Source: Mucidula mucida
Taxonomy: Eukaryota; Basidiomycota; Agaricomycetes; Agaricales; Physalacriaceae
DNA: 64,000 nt
Assembly: GCA_015501055.1 (NCBI GenBank)
Contig: JADNYV010000017.1
Coordinates: 360,692-424,691 of the forward strand
Reading direction: 5' to 3'
Below the pieces are notes generated by a model. It saw only the letters and a program-made list of their open reading frames with translations, did no database searches and had not been told where the DNA came from. The position numbers and the translations under genes are program-made. Every line of letters starts with the position of its first letter. Within the stretch, counting starts at the first letter, position 1. Below are positions 53,507 through 64,000 of the stretch, piece by piece.

Positions 53507-56442
53507 TCATAAGTCCGTTATCTCCTTGATCGCGTCGGTGAACAGTGCAGAAAACTCTTCTTCAGCTAAGGAGACAGTAGTAGAGAATTGTCTGGTGGAT
53601 TTTCGATCAAAGAACTCTGGAAGGGGTCTGGAGGTGGAAACGTCTGTGTTGGCTAGAGCAGCACAATGGAACAGAGAGTACGCGTCGTCTTGCAGAAACG
53701 AGTCGGCGTGGTCGCCGTACCCGTCTCTCTCATTAATCAGGAGTCCAGAAGAGGTATGAAAAACCGGTATATTGTGTGCCATGGATGCACGAGTCAGAAA
53801 GGGATTAGACGCCCGGATTCGAAGCGCGCTAAGCGCGAACCGAACAACGTGCGTCAGCGTGATTTCGTATATTGATGCCGAGTTGTCTGATCCGTTTCCG
53901 TCTTCGTCTTCCGCGTTCTTGCCGCCATCGTCTGTCCTCGACGATGCACGTCCATCGCCGTCATCGGGACCCATCGGGATATCGTTCTGGCTGGTTTGTG
54001 GCTCTGGAGTGCGCGTACTGCACGGATCTTGGTTTGATGCCACCATCTCGGCATCTTTCTCCTCCTCTGGTTCTCTTCTTTTCTTCTGCTGCTCTCTCCT
54101 GCGGGAATCAGATACTTCTGGACGCTGGAAGATGATATCGGGATCATTCCTGAATGGTGAGTCGTGTTGTTCTTGCTGTAGGCCGATGTTGACGTCGTCT
54201 GCCATAGATCCTTGGCTTCTGCATATGTTTCCGTCTCTCGACTGCGTGCTCTCGCTGGATGGCTTCGTGTTGGACATACGTCGTTCCAGGATGATGTCGG
54301 GAATGCTTGAACGGCGTCGTAGGGTCTCTTTGTCCCTGCAGATGTCCAGCTTCGCATTACGATACTCGTCTCGGTCGACGCGCATACCATACGCCATGTT
54401 GTATGCATCAAGAAATGCTTCGGCGTCGTCTGCGGGATTACTGTGGCCCGTATCAATCTCTGGAGCTCTGGACAACACATCTTCCATCTTAAACGCGGTC
54501 GCAGGTACGTGTTTTGTTTCAAAGTCGAACAATTGAATCCAACATACCCATCGCAGCATTGGTGCATTGGGTACATCGTCGGGTCGTCGTAGCATTGCGG
54601 CTAACAATACAGCATCATGTTCTAGACGGAAATGTACGCCCCACACACGGTGACGAAGGGCTTTCAAGGCGATGAACACTCCGAATACCTCAGTCTTCGG
54701 CTGCCCATAGTTTTGCTGCGATTTAGCGAACGTGCAGGATCCGTACAGCGTAGGGTGTTTCTCTTTGTTTGTGATCTGGTAAAGGACCCATCCGGAGCCC
54801 ATCCAACTGGAGTCGACGCCCAGCACAATGAGTCCGTCATCCGAAGTACGTGGCGGCCGATTTATCAACTTCGCGCGGTCGTAGTCCATTCGGGCTAACA
54901 CAGGAGCCGTTGTAACTCGTTTCTTGAGTACTTCGACTGCGTCTTCGCCTGCGTCGGTCATCTGGAACTCTTCCTCTGACTTGATAAGCAATACGGTGAG
55001 TGGCTTCGTGATCATCGCGTAGTTCTTGATCCATCGACGAGCACCTCCTGCTAGACCAAGGAACATCCGTACTTTGCCCACAGATATGGGTATAGGCCAT
55101 TTGAGGATTTTCTCGACGAGTTTGGGCCCTAGGATCCAGCCTTCGTAGGAGACAACGGATCCAACAATGGTGAGCTTGAATATAGCAAGTATGGTCTTGT
55201 ACCCGGAGATGGTGATCCCGCTGCTTCAAGAGCAGAGAAGAATGCATCTAGGCGAGGTATGAACTCCCATATGAATCGTCTAAACTGCTCCTCTTTGTCA
55301 ACAGTCTCGTTGTTGTAACGCGATAGTGGCCCACGGATGCCACAGTCATCCATGAAGTTGTCGCCCCATTGTTTGACTTTCACAGGTTTCAGAGCGTGGT
55401 CTGTACATCGACAGAACTCTTGTACAGAGTTTGTACACCCTTGAACGAGAGTGCACGATTGCACCGGATGATCCAATGCGTGGCATGTGGTAAGTGGTCG
55501 GGAGATTTTTGCAAGACGACAGGTGTCGTAGCCGGAAAACATGTCACCGATGCAGTAAACTGAATATCCCACATAGGATTCAGCAAACTCATTGATGTTC
55601 GGGGGAAGCGAGGCGTCTCAAACTGTGACTGCGTTCAGTTCTTCGACGTTGATAACCAAACGGACTGGTGGACTCGAGCCGGGTTTCTTCGCAACGGGGA
55701 ATATTACAGATCGATAGCTGGCCACGGATGGCTCAAACTTGCCAGCCTGTTCGAGTCGCTGGATTTCGTCTCTAACGTGATCGCGGAGCGCAATAGGAAT
55801 GAAGATTGGTGGTCTCTGCCACGGGGTGTGTTCGATAACGGGGATCTCGTAGTCGGGGTAGTATTCTGGGCTGAACTCGCCCTTCTCGGAATAATCGAAT
55901 GCAAAGGCATTTGGGTGCAACATCACCACATAAGCCATTGCGCGCATCTCTTTCGGAGTGAGGGTATCTGGAGGAATCTTGGAAACCAACAAGTCCAGCC
56001 GCTCACGCGTGATGCGGCCAGAGAAATCAAGGGAATCAATAGGAGGTGGATCAAGTGGAATGGGATTTGGGGGACGTTTGGGTATGTCTTTGAAGACTTG
56101 TGCAGCTGGATCGGGCATATAGGATGGTACTGGTCTGTACTTCCGTGCAACGGGTTTGAAATGACGTCCTGTCTTCTTCGGTCGGGGTTGTGAGATCTGG
56201 TTTGCCGGGTTAGCGCCATACGTATGCAAGGCACGGTCCGTCCATCGGGTAGAGGGAATGTGATTCGGGTCTATGCCCGAGGAATGAATGTAATTGTGTA
56301 TAAGGGAATCAAAATGTTTGGGTGGCTGTGTGTTCATTAAGAAATCGTGATCGGAATAGGCAGGATTGCCCATTAAACATTCGAAGGATCTTCCTAAGGT
56401 GGCTGGGTTGGAGCGGAAGACCTTCTCTTCGCACTCCTTCAA
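53507..56442 (-). pseudogene. Reverse transcriptase and RNase H of element B
   Basis: The frame starts inside the 3' end of gag (-1 relative to it). Early RT: FPVAKKPGSSPPVRLVINVEELNAVTV, then TGA at 55620-55618, then LPPNINEFAESYVGYSVY. The catalytic box is WGDNFMDDCG (F-M-D-D instead of Y-L-D-D). About 55216 one base is missing relative to the continuing frame, which resumes KVRMFLGLAGGARRW. RNase H: ILGVDSSWMGSGWVLYQ, KTEVFGV, LEHDAVLLAAML, ending MEDVLSRAPE. A Ser/Arg/Asp-rich insert (about 54350-53900) follows before integrase. The RT core is diverged from elements A and D, so this is a separate lineage. Confidence 0.85.
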
Positions 56443-58844
56443 TAAAAATCCTTGTTGTCCTCGTCCGGCACTTCCTCAATGCGAGACGTATGAGTGTGCT
56501 TCGTCTTGATCTCTGTCTGATTCCGTGGATCCTCTGGTGAAGCGATGATAACCGAAAGCGTGGGTGCATAAGACTGGTCTCCGTTCTTCCAAAGCAGTAG
56601 CTGAACCTCTCCGGTTCTCGAGTAGTTGATCCGAGCTGTATAGTAATGGAGGAATGGCTGTCCGAGGATCAGGTCATATGAAGTTCCGATGTTCTCCATC
56701 CTCGAAACGAACAGGTGATGTGTGAAGTCGTGTGAGCCAATAACGAGAGGCGCATCCAAGCAACATCCAAGCAATCTCTCTGCATCTCCATGAATCCCTT
56801 TGAGTGACCAATTCGCGCCAGCGAAATCCAAAGCAAGTCCACTCTTGTTCGCAATCCGTTGACCTGTGATGTTCAACTCTGATCCTGTATCAATCATAGC
56901 CCGATAGGAAACTCCGTTGATCTTGACGTTCACAATTCCGGTAACCATCGCAAAGAACGGTTTATCGATAACCGCAATAGCACTCGTGTGGTATCGGATG
57001 AATTCCTCCACCTCCTCGACATTGTCTGCACAGCACTCCAAGGTCATACCCTGGAATGGGTTATTCCCTTCTGCCTTTGTCGCATAGACAGTGTCGACTT
57101 GCTCCACAAAGTCGCTATACTCTGCTGCTCGGTTGGTGTACTCGCGTCGGGACTTGGTGGCATTGTTAACCAATTGACATAGTGCAGGACTCATTCCTAC
57201 GAGATCCTTGACAGAGATGGTGATCTGGTTGTCCATAACTCTCTGATAAACCGATTTGACGTCGACGTTCTCTTGGATATCGGACGTGAAGCGCCAGGCG
57301 GGAGGCTTTGCAGCCTTCGAGTTCGTATCATCCTTCATTGCAACGTCAGGCTTGTCTCGTGATGGCTGAGAGGCTTTCCATCCTTCCTCTCTGTTGATAG
57401 GATTTGGCGGAGGCGTGATGTTCACCGGCTTCGGCGCAGGCGGTTTGACAACTCGTGCAGGAGGAATAACTGGAGTAGTACCCTCCCGATGCTTTCCTTT
57501 TCCATCAGATGCCTGGGTAGGATTGTAGCGATTGTCCTTCGTTTGAGATCGAGTAGCAGGGTCTGACATGTGCGGCGTCAATGTGGCAACTCCGAAGATT
57601 CCTCTACCCAACTGCAGAACCTGTCCACCATTGTCAAAATAGGCAACAAGGTTGCTGGTGGAGGCACTTGTAGAGGGCTGAGAAGGTGTTATCCTTGTCG
57701 TAGGCGGAGCAGCTGTCTGCTGGCGCAAGTATCCAGCCAAACCTCCAACTGTGTTTCTGGGCACCATTAGAAGATCAGCACCATTCGGGAGCGTGTATCG
57801 ATTGCCGTTCATCTGCACAAGTCCTTCTTGAATCAAAGGAAGCATAGCTGGGCAACAATGTGGACTTGGAGGATGGGTATTCGTGTACTCTCCACAGATC
57901 CAGCACCGACGAGTGGCAGGAGTGAAGCGTGAGTTGCTCTGGTGTTCGTTCTTGAGCTCTGCCAGACTAAGCTGCATCTTGCGCATTGCTTCTGTCAAAT
58001 CCTCGATCTGTGAAGACGTGGCCTGGGGTTTTGCTAATGGACCAGGAGTAGGAGGACGAGGAGCCGGAGTGATCTCCTCTGTAACGTGATTCCCATCATC
58101 GTCAAAGCGCAACTCCTTGTCTTTAGCAGGCTTGGACTTCCACTCTTCATACAGAATGCTGTCCGAATCAAAGCGTGCCTTCAACAGCTTCACAACCGCC
58201 ATAACCTTGGGTGGAGAAGTCTTCTTTTGCTGAGCCTCTGGCAACAGGTTGTGCAGCCAGACTTTCAGGGAAGTGGGTACACCTTCGACGAAGAAATTGT
58301 CGTACTGTGCATCTGTGATCACCTTGTTCTTCTTCAACGGGGCAGTGTTCTTCACGAAGTCGCGATAATAGTCCGTGACTGCCTCTTCCGATGCGAAGGG
58401 AGCCTTAGCAGCGCACTGGTCAACGAAGATCTTGAACTCCTCGACAGTATACTTCTTCGGCTGATCTCGTCCTCCATAAAGCTCTTTGAGGACTTCGACG
58501 GCTTTGTCCCATGTGCGTCCTGCCTCATCCTTATCGAACTCGGGGAGGAAGCGAAGTTGCTCTTTTACTTCATCTGATGAATAGCGGAGGATGTAGTCAA
58601 CAAGGGCATCCTTATTAGAGATGCCAGCATTGGATCCGTGACTGGATACGACGTCGAGGAAATCATCGGTGAAACGGCCATTGTAACGAGGTGCACCAAC
58701 TGTCCCGGGAATGGGCATGGGCACGAGTAACGTTGAGAAGCTCATCTGGGGCTGTTGTTGGGTAGCTGTCTGTAACTGGGATTGTGTTTGGGATTGGGAT
58801 TGGGGATTCGGTTGTACTGGGTTTGTCGAGGAACTAGCTGGCAT
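56439..58844 (-). CDS. Gag and aspartic protease of element B
   Basis: About 801 residues from ATG 58844. N-terminal Gln/Pro-rich leader; capsid-like region (APRYNGRFTDDFLDVVSSHG, then YTVEEFKIFVDQC, residues about 45-240); zinc knuckle variant CWICGEYTNTHPPSPHC near 313; Pro-rich linker; retropepsin with AMIDTGSELNITG near 651 and DLILGQPFLHYY near 740. The frame is uninterrupted. The stop TGA at 56441-56439 lies in GATTTTTATTGA, where the pol frame overlaps in -1. Confidence 0.9.
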   Translation of the reverse strand: MPASSSTNPVQPNPQSQSQTQSQLQTATQQQPQMSFSTLLVPMPIPGTVGAPRYNGRFTDDFLDVVSSHGSNAGISNKDALVDYILRYSSDEVKEQLRFLPEFDKDEAGRTWDKAVEVLKELYGGRDQPKKYTVEEFKIFVDQCAAKAPFASEEAVTDYYRDFVKNTAPLKKNKVITDAQYDNFFVEGVPTSLKVWLHNLLPEAQQKKTSPPKVMAVVKLLKARFDSDSILYEEWKSKPAKDKELRFDDDGNHVTEEITPAPRPPTPGPLAKPQATSSQIEDLTEAMRKMQLSLAELKNEHQSNSRFTPATRRCWICGEYTNTHPPSPHCCPAMLPLIQEGLVQMNGNRYTLPNGADLLMVPRNTVGGLAGYLRQQTAAPPTTRITPSQPSTSASTSNLVAYFDNGGQVLQLGRGIFGVATLTPHMSDPATRSQTKDNRYNPTQASDGKGKHREGTTPVIPPARVVKPPAPKPVNITPPPNPINREEGWKASQPSRDKPDVAMKDDTNSKAAKPPAWRFTSDIQENVDVKSVYQRVMDNQITISVKDLVGMSPALCQLVNNATKSRREYTNRAAEYSDFVEQVDTVYATKAEGNNPFQGMTLECCADNVEEVEEFIRYHTSAIAVIDKPFFAMVTGIVNVKINGVSYRAMIDTGSELNITGQRIANKSGLALDFAGANWSLKGIHGDAERLLGCCLDAPLVIGSHDFTHHLFVSRMENIGTSYDLILGQPFLHYYTARINYSRTGEVQLLLWKNGDQSYAPTLSVIIASPEDPRNQTEIKTKHTHTSRIEEVPDEDNKDFY

Positions 58845-58947
58845 GGACTGCCTGTGAATGGAAAATGGTAATAGGGACAACGATTATCGAATGGAATCAC
58901 TGGACAAGGGGCTTCTGGTTCGACTATTCCCTCGCGGTGGGCTCCAC

Positions 58948-59185
58948 TGTAGACGTAGACGTCAGTCTGTGCGTCGAATATGTATGTGCGAGGTATAGTC
59001 AGTTGCGATAGGAGCTGGTCAAAGCCGTAAGTCGAGTGATCAGATGTGAAATGTAGAGTACATCTCGAATGAATATGCTCTGCTCCTTCTTGCACTCCGT
59101 GCTCTGAGCGTCAAGCGAAATCAAGGCGTAAGAGAATGAGATTCTCACTGTGGTGGTAAGAAGGTAAGGTAAGTATGGGTCCAAG
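58948..59185 (-). repeat. 5' LTR of element B, truncated by insertion of element C
   Basis: The first 238 bases (plus-strand order) of the LTR match 50227-50464 with three differences. At 59185 the sequence passes directly into the LTR end of element C. Confidence 0.92.
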
Positions 59186-59708
59186 TGTTAGCGACTGACT
59201 AAGCCACGAGACTCAACCAGGTACCACAGCAAGAACTGAAAGAGAAAGTGTTCGCGTTCGTAAGACTAGGCTAGGCCAGGTGTATAAACGAGATCGGAAC
59301 TAAAGTACAATGATACTACACTACTGCTTATATACTAGTAAGTCTGTGTTTGAGACTCCTTGTCCATACGTTTCCACTAGGGATGCTCCACGCCCTTGAC
59401 CCAGTGTGTATGCTACTAGTCCGTGAAACCATTAAATACGAGTGGTGACTGCATGTAAGTAATAATACTGAAACGACCGTGTGTGCTACAAGTGTCGGCG
59501 GTGTGTATACAATAGGGAGTCCATGAGGTATCGGCATGTATGATGTCATCCATGTGTTGGCGTGTGTCCGACATGAGTACGGCTTCGGTAATGAAAAGGG
59601 TATGATCGGTGACGAAACAGATGATGAAACGGTCCGTTGGTTGATAAGACAAGGCCCCGATAAGATATGATAAGATGTGAAAATGTGAAAATATGGCGAT
59701 TCATAACA
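59186..59708 (-). repeat. 3' LTR of element C
   Basis: 523 bp with TGTTA...TAACA ends. The adjacent polypurine tract on the minus strand is AAGGAGGGGGTGA, the same as in element A. It matches A's 3' LTR over its full length. Confidence 0.94.
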
Positions 59709-60135
59709 TCACCCCCTCCTTAGGCGCAAGTTCCATTCTGCGCCAGATTCGCTCCATAAGGGCTGCAGAGGGTAGTGTGACGTCAAGAGGGTTCAGTGGC
59801 ATGGGTCGGAATAATGGATGAAATGCGACATGGGAACTTCAATGCAAGCAAGTGCAGGTGGCTTTCAGCTTGTTTGGATATTGTGGTGGAAATCCTGATA
59901 GCTTTGTCGACATTTTTGAGATTGCTTGCCGGTTCCCATGTCTGTTGTGTGTGCCATAACCCTTCCAGTAAACCTTGTACTGAAAACCCCCGCGGTATTC
60001 CGGGAATTAACCACTTTCTCACCTCCCATTCCGGTTCGGCTCCTTCCAGCACAGGTGGTGGACACATATCTCGGGGTTGCATTGGAATTGAGGCTCGTGT
60101 AGGGTTAGAGGGCCTCATTGAACACGGATGGATGC
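59709..60135 (-). pseudogene. Chromodomain and C-terminal tail of element C
   Basis: The chromodomain region WEVRKWLI...FSVQGLLEGLWH is read across frameshifts at about 60065-59940, where A has WEVEKVVNSRKYRGG and YKVHWKGYG. The tail is proline- and serine-rich, as in A. Indels prevent a continuous frame. Confidence 0.7.
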
Positions 60136-60375
60136 TCTTCTATGTGTGAGGGATCTGCAGCTTATAAGACTCGCCCCAACTTTCTTGATCACTTTGAACG
60201 GCCCGAAGCGTTTGTCATCGAGCTTCTTCATTGGTCGGTCCGTCTGAGATTCGTCCCTTCCAGCCATACTTTGTTGCCTTCCTTGTACTCACTGCTCTGT
60301 CCGTTCCTGTCATAAAACCGTTTCATGTCCTCTTTTGCCATCTTCAATGCCGACCCACTTCGTCCCATGTTTTCC

Positions 60376-61127
60376 TCATGCCGTCGGCAAACTCCTGCGC
60401 AGTCTCATTTCTCGATGCCGTTTTCGGAGCGGTGCCTTTGTAGGGTGTCTGCCCATGTCTGCGAAAAACGGAGTAACCTTGGTTGCTGAGTGTACCCGAT
60501 CGTTGTAAACAAATTCGGCAGAGGGTAACCATTCATGCCAGTCGTTCTGATGGTAATTGACGAATAACCGTAAGAAATGTTCTATCTCTTGGTTCAACCG
60601 TTCCGTTTGCCCATTTGCCTGTGGATGGTACGCCGTTGTGAAGTTTCCTTGTATGCCCAACAACCGGTACAACTCCTTCATGAAACGCGAGTGGTATTGT
60701 GGACCGCGATCATGTATCATCTGTCGTGGCATCCCATGTATGGGGAAAATGCGATCACGGTAAATGCGGGCCATGCCTTCCGACGTCAGAGTGGTATGTG
60801 TCGGTATAATGCGTAATCGCTTGGTGAAGTGGTCCACAAACGTGCTGATTGCGTTGTATCCTCCTGATTCCGGCAGTTCTCCAATCATGTCCGTCCCTAC
60901 TATCTCCCATGGCTCGCTTGGCACATCAATAGGATGAAGAGGTGCAGCCGGCTTGTGCGATGTGACTTTGTGACCTGGCATTTTTGACACCCTTCTACGT
61001 ATTCACGGACGTCTCGGCTGATTCCTGGCCACCAATAGGTGCGTGTGATCAGCTCGAGGGTCTTGTATCGTCCTGGATGCCCTGCAAGCTGTGCATCATG
61101 ATGCATTCCAATAACTTTTCCCCGCAA
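60376..61127 (-). pseudogene. Integrase of element C
   Basis: Zinc domain HHDAQLAGHPGRYKTL and CQKCQ (61110-60985). The core frame is open from about 60990 to 60376 with all three acids: GTDMIGELPE, MIHDRGPQYHS and GQTERLNQEI. The zinc domain and the core are in different frames, with one shift near 60970. The catalytic Asp in MIHDRG is the one mutated in element A. Confidence 0.86.
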
Positions 61128-61160
61128 TTCCTTGTCCTTCGGTATGTAAATACGATCTTT

Positions 61161-62580
61161 CTATATAATAAGTCCATTTTCCTTCTCTTCCCATCCTTTT
61201 TCTTTGTTTTCTAATGCTTTTTGTACGTATCTGTCTTTGTTTCCTTTTCTTTGTTTGATTTTGTTAAGTAATTCGTCCTCCGGTGTATCTACTGTATGTA
61301 AAGAGAATTGAATTTGTGAAATAAAAAACTCCGGCTTGAGCAAAACAATGTTTTCATTATCTTTTTCCCCCTTCTCAAGGCCTGTCATCCTTGACAAGGC
61401 ATCAGCTTTCCCCATCGTCTTGCCCGGCTTGTGAATCATCTGTATGTCATACTCCGCCAACTCCGTAACCCATCTCGCCTGCCTCCGATTCAACTTCTGT
61501 GGCTTCCGGAAGTACTGGAGGTTTTGATGATCGGTAAACACCTCCACGTTTCCTTTGCTCCAAGGAGATATTGTCTCCAGTCGTCAATCGAGTCCATAAT
61601 AGCCATCATCTCTTTGTCGTAGATCTCATAATTGCGCTCTACTTCGTTCAGCGCGCGAGACCGAAAGGCTACTGGTCTCCATTTTCCGTCAACCAACTGG
61701 GAAAGAACCGCCCCGTTCGCATAGTTCGAGGAGTCTGCCTCGACTCGAAACTTGCCGTCGTCGCGTGGTACGATCAGAACGGGTTCTTCCGTCATCCTCC
61801 GTTTCAACTCCTCAAACGCCTCATGCTGCTCCTCCCCAAACCCACTCGCCCTTCCCGGTTAGCGATGTCAATGGCTTCGCTACTCCCGCAAACCCCGGAT
61901 GAAACGTCGGTAGAAGTTGCAGAAGCCCAGGAATGACTGTACTTCCTTCTTCTTCGTCGGCTCCTTCCATTCCTTCACTACGGCCACTTTTGCCGGATCC
62001 ATCTTCACTTCTCCTCCTCCAACAATAACTCCTAAGTAGTCTACAGTATGTGCCTCAAAACTACATTTCTCGGGTTTTAAATACAACTTATTTACTCGTA
62101 ATATTTCTAATACCCTTCGTACAATCTGTCTATGCTCCTCGAGAGTGTTCGTAAAGATAAGTATATCGTCCAGTAAACTATAACATGTCCGTCGTCAATC
62201 AACTCCTTCAGATGTGATTCATGAACGATTGGAACGTTGCCGGCGAGTTTGTAGTCCGAAGAACATTACTGATGGCTCGAACAGCCTCGGTTTGTTCTAA
62301 ACGCCGCTTTCCACTCATCACCTTCTTTGATCCGGATGTTATTGTAACCCCATTGGACATCCATCTTTGTGAAAACCTTTGCTCCCTTCAACTTGTCGAT
62401 AAGCTCCTGAATCAACGGCAAGGGGTATCGGTTCTTGATTGTCATGTCGTTCAACTTCCGATAATCCTGCACTGGCCGAAGGCTTCCGTCCTTCTTCTTG
62501 ACAAAGAAGAATGGTGACGCCATGGGTGAGATTGATGGCCGTATGCGTCCCGTGCGTATGTTTTCCTCCAAGAACTCGTC
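61161..62580 (-). pseudogene. Reverse transcriptase and RNase H of element C
   Basis: RT motifs [23 protein letters not shown] and [12 protein letters not shown] are in frame up to about 62270. The frame then changes, and the YLDD box near 62170 is hit by a one-base deletion: TTTACTGGACGAT here against TATACTTAGACGAT in A. The thumb KPEKCSF resumes at 62086. RNase H has EADSSNYANGAVLSQ, DKEMMAI and FTDHQNLQYF with a further shift near 61550. The polymerase cannot be functional. Confidence 0.86.
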
Positions 62581-63400
62581 TAATGCCTTCTGCTCGGATG
62601 GACTAAGGGGATAGACCTTGCAGTCAACCGGTTTGGAACCAGGCGTAGTTCTATCGCGTGATCCCAGGGTCTTCGCTCCGGTAACTTGTCAAAGTCCGCC
62701 TTGCTGAATACATCGGAGAATTCCTCAATGTAAGGTGCAGCAGCGGATGAAGGCTGTTGTGATCTCAGCTTTTCACCGCTTTTGCGATAGTTGTCCCAGT
62801 CCATCCAGAACAACGCTCTCCCTCTTCCAACTTCTCTTCTACATCTTCTCCTTCATCTTCCGGCGAGTTATACTCGGGTAGTAGCCGCAACGGTCTGGGC
62901 ATCGATCAAAAGTCAATGTGGATTCCGTCCAGTTGATCGTGGGGTTGTGATATCGTAACCAATCTAGCCCCAAAAAGATGCTTGTTTTGCCAAGATTGGT
63001 GACGGCCAACTCGATCTTTTCTGCATGATCCCAATCTTCATCCGGACCTCCACAAAACCTTCGATTGCTCCTCCCTCGTTTAGGGTTCCATCCGCATTGT
63101 AGACAGGAAGCTTGACCGGTAACTCCTTGATCGGGAGTCCGTTCTTCTCGACGAATTCTTTATTGACCAAGAACCCGTTGCTCCGCTGTCAAGAAGGGCA
63201 CTCGTTTCCCATTCAGAGCCTGTGTGTACGCTCTCTATGGTTACTCGGAGTTTCATGTCCTGCCCCTTTGTTCCCCGGATGTACTTCCTGACTTTTTCAA
63301 CTCCGTCACAACTTCCACCGCAGCTTCCTTTGTCAACGCTCTGATCGCCATCACCTTCTCCTCCGTCGCTTCTCTCTCTCTCCGCTCCGGCATCCATGCT
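62581..63400 (-). pseudogene. Protease region of element C
   Basis: Contains ALLDSGATGS near 63190 with the catalytic Asp intact, followed by a one-base shift and ELPVKLPVYNADGTLN, which is partly deleted in element A. Near 63380 the sequence is ATGCCGGAGCGGAGAG, the unoccupied target of the hAT element found in A. Confidence 0.85.
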
Positions 63401-63601
63401 CTCAAAATTCCCACTGCTCTCGGCACGTCATCCTCTCTTAGCCGTTGTGCGATCCACTCGGGCGTATTTGGCTCAAATCTTTCTTTCGCAGGTTTTGGTG
63501 GTAAGTCGTCGATGATATTTTAGATGTTTCAGTACCCGTACTGTAAATAGAATCTGCATCTGACGACCCTTCCCTTGATGACTGCTCCGGCAGGACTGCG
63601 T

Positions 63602-64000
63602 CTACTGCGGGAGCTTCGCAAAACCCAACTCTTCGGCCAACTTCTTCTTCTCCTCGTCGTTCATTTCGGTCCATAGACCCCGAATCGTCTGGGGTCGACC
63701 CTTCTTAGGACAGAACCTGCTGACATGGCCGTGTTCGCCACAGCTGAAGCAAAGTCCTCTTCGACGTGCGTTGTCGATGTCCATCGGTCTGCCGGCTCCT
63801 CCATAGGTAACGCCGGTGGCATCTCGTCGTGTGATTGGCGTCGGGGGTGGATTCGTAGGGTTGACTCTCGATGTAGCCGCCTGCGGAGCTTGGGGCCGGA
63901 CCTGCATGCCGGACCTCTTGCTCGCCGCCCGCCTTCTCCATAGCTGATCAATCTGAATGATCTGTGCCTTCCAATCCTTGTACTTCTTTGGCAACCCATC
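63602..64000 (-). CDS. gag of element C, C-terminal part
   Basis: Open frame entering from beyond the window, with the intact CCHC knuckle CFSCGEHGHVSRFCPKK (about 63770-63720) and the end AEELGFAKLPQ before the stop at 63602. The three stops that break this region in A are absent where comparable. The N-terminal capsid part is off the window. Confidence 0.85.
   Translation of the reverse strand, partial: DGLPKKYKDWKAQIIQIDQLWRRRAASKRSGMQVRPQAPQAATSRVNPTNPPPTPITRRDATGVTYGGAGRPMDIDNARRRGLCFSCGEHGHVSRFCPKKGRPQTIRGLWTEMNDEEKKKLAEELGFAKLPQ

Larger units (their letters stand above)
50227..59185 (-). mobile_element. Ty3/gypsy LTR retrotransposon B with an additional 3' ORF
   Basis: Minus-strand element of about 9 kb, with its 5' LTR at the right, where it is cut by element C at 59185/59186. 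Order: 5' LTR (58948-59185, partial), gag-protease (58844-56439), RT-RNase H (56442-53507), integrase (53503-52052), an extra ORF (to 50746) and the 3' LTR (50227 to about 50710). The two LTR copies differ at 3 of 238 comparable sites. TGGAGCCCACCGCGAGG, just inside the 5' LTR, starts with TGG and is a good primer-binding site. The element has no chromodomain. Pol has two in-frame TGA codons and a one-base deletion. Confidence 0.9.
59186..64000 (-). mobile_element. Ty3/gypsy retrotransposon C (same family as A), 3' part
   Basis: The 3' LTR begins the element at 59186. Chromodomain, integrase, RNase H, RT, protease and gag follow rightwards on the minus strand, and the element leaves the window in gag. 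It is inserted into the 5' LTR of element B after CCAAG (59181-59185), the probable target duplication. It is very similar to element A but keeps catalytic residues that A has lost. It still has several frameshifts. Confidence 0.94.

Noticed and set aside
53772..54536. 254-codon plus-strand ORF inside element B
   Set aside because: Antisense of the Ser/Asp-rich segment between RNase H and integrase.
1..64000. CRISPR arrays, operons, bacterial promoters or rRNA/tRNA genes
   Set aside because: No regularly spaced repeats with unique spacers, no polycistronic layout, and no tRNA or rRNA signature found on reading; the intron-rich genes are eukaryotic.

Overview
The window looks like nuclear DNA of a basidiomycete, most likely an Agaricomycete. 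Host genes have many short GT-AG introns (about 45-75 nt). The gene set (F-box, MYND finger, APH-like phosphotransferase, WrbA-type flavodoxin, DUF1399/glycine-rich protein, DUF6699-like protein) is typical of mushroom-forming fungi. The LTR elements are Ty3/gypsy, and two of the three families carry a chromodomain. Roughly half of the 64 kb is transposable-element DNA.

Layout. 1-1663: flank without a supported gene. 1664-11308: Ty3/gypsy element A (+), decayed, TSD ACAGG, with a hAT transposon (3834-7080, TSD CGGAGCGG) inside its gag-protease linker. 11370-12047: a hairpin MITE with a second MITE nested in it (11487-11840). 12328-17211: two tandem APH-like genes (-), the second frameshifted, separated by a small zinc-ribbon gene (+). 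17868-19010: F-box gene (+). 19145-21182: MYND-finger pseudogene (-), with a 244-bp TA-flanked MITE just upstream. 23649-24411: intact WrbA/Pst2-type gene (+). 25810-28360: glycine-rich DUF1399 gene (+). 30320-32156: second, inverted MYND copy (+). 32634-34058: decaying protein with a hydrophobic hairpin (-). 35708-37873: unknown gene and a decayed kinase-like gene cut by a hairpin MITE. 39652-48748: a host gene interrupted first by the 244-bp MITE and then by Ty3/gypsy element D (40708-48156, -). 49381-49944: DUF6699-like gene (-). 50227-59185: Ty3/gypsy element B (-), with an extra ORF downstream of integrase. 59186 to the end: element C (-), of the same family as A, inserted into the 5' LTR of B.

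The insertions can be ordered. The hAT came after A. C came after B. The TA-MITE and D both came after the host gene they split. D has indistinguishable LTRs and a single open frame of about 2,048 codons, so it is the youngest element and the only one that could still be autonomous. A, B and C carry stops that are mostly CGA-to-TGA, as expected from mutation at CpG. Genes that look intact are WrbA-type, F-box, the first APH-like gene and most of the DUF1399 gene. All assignments come from reading the sequence; no database search was run.
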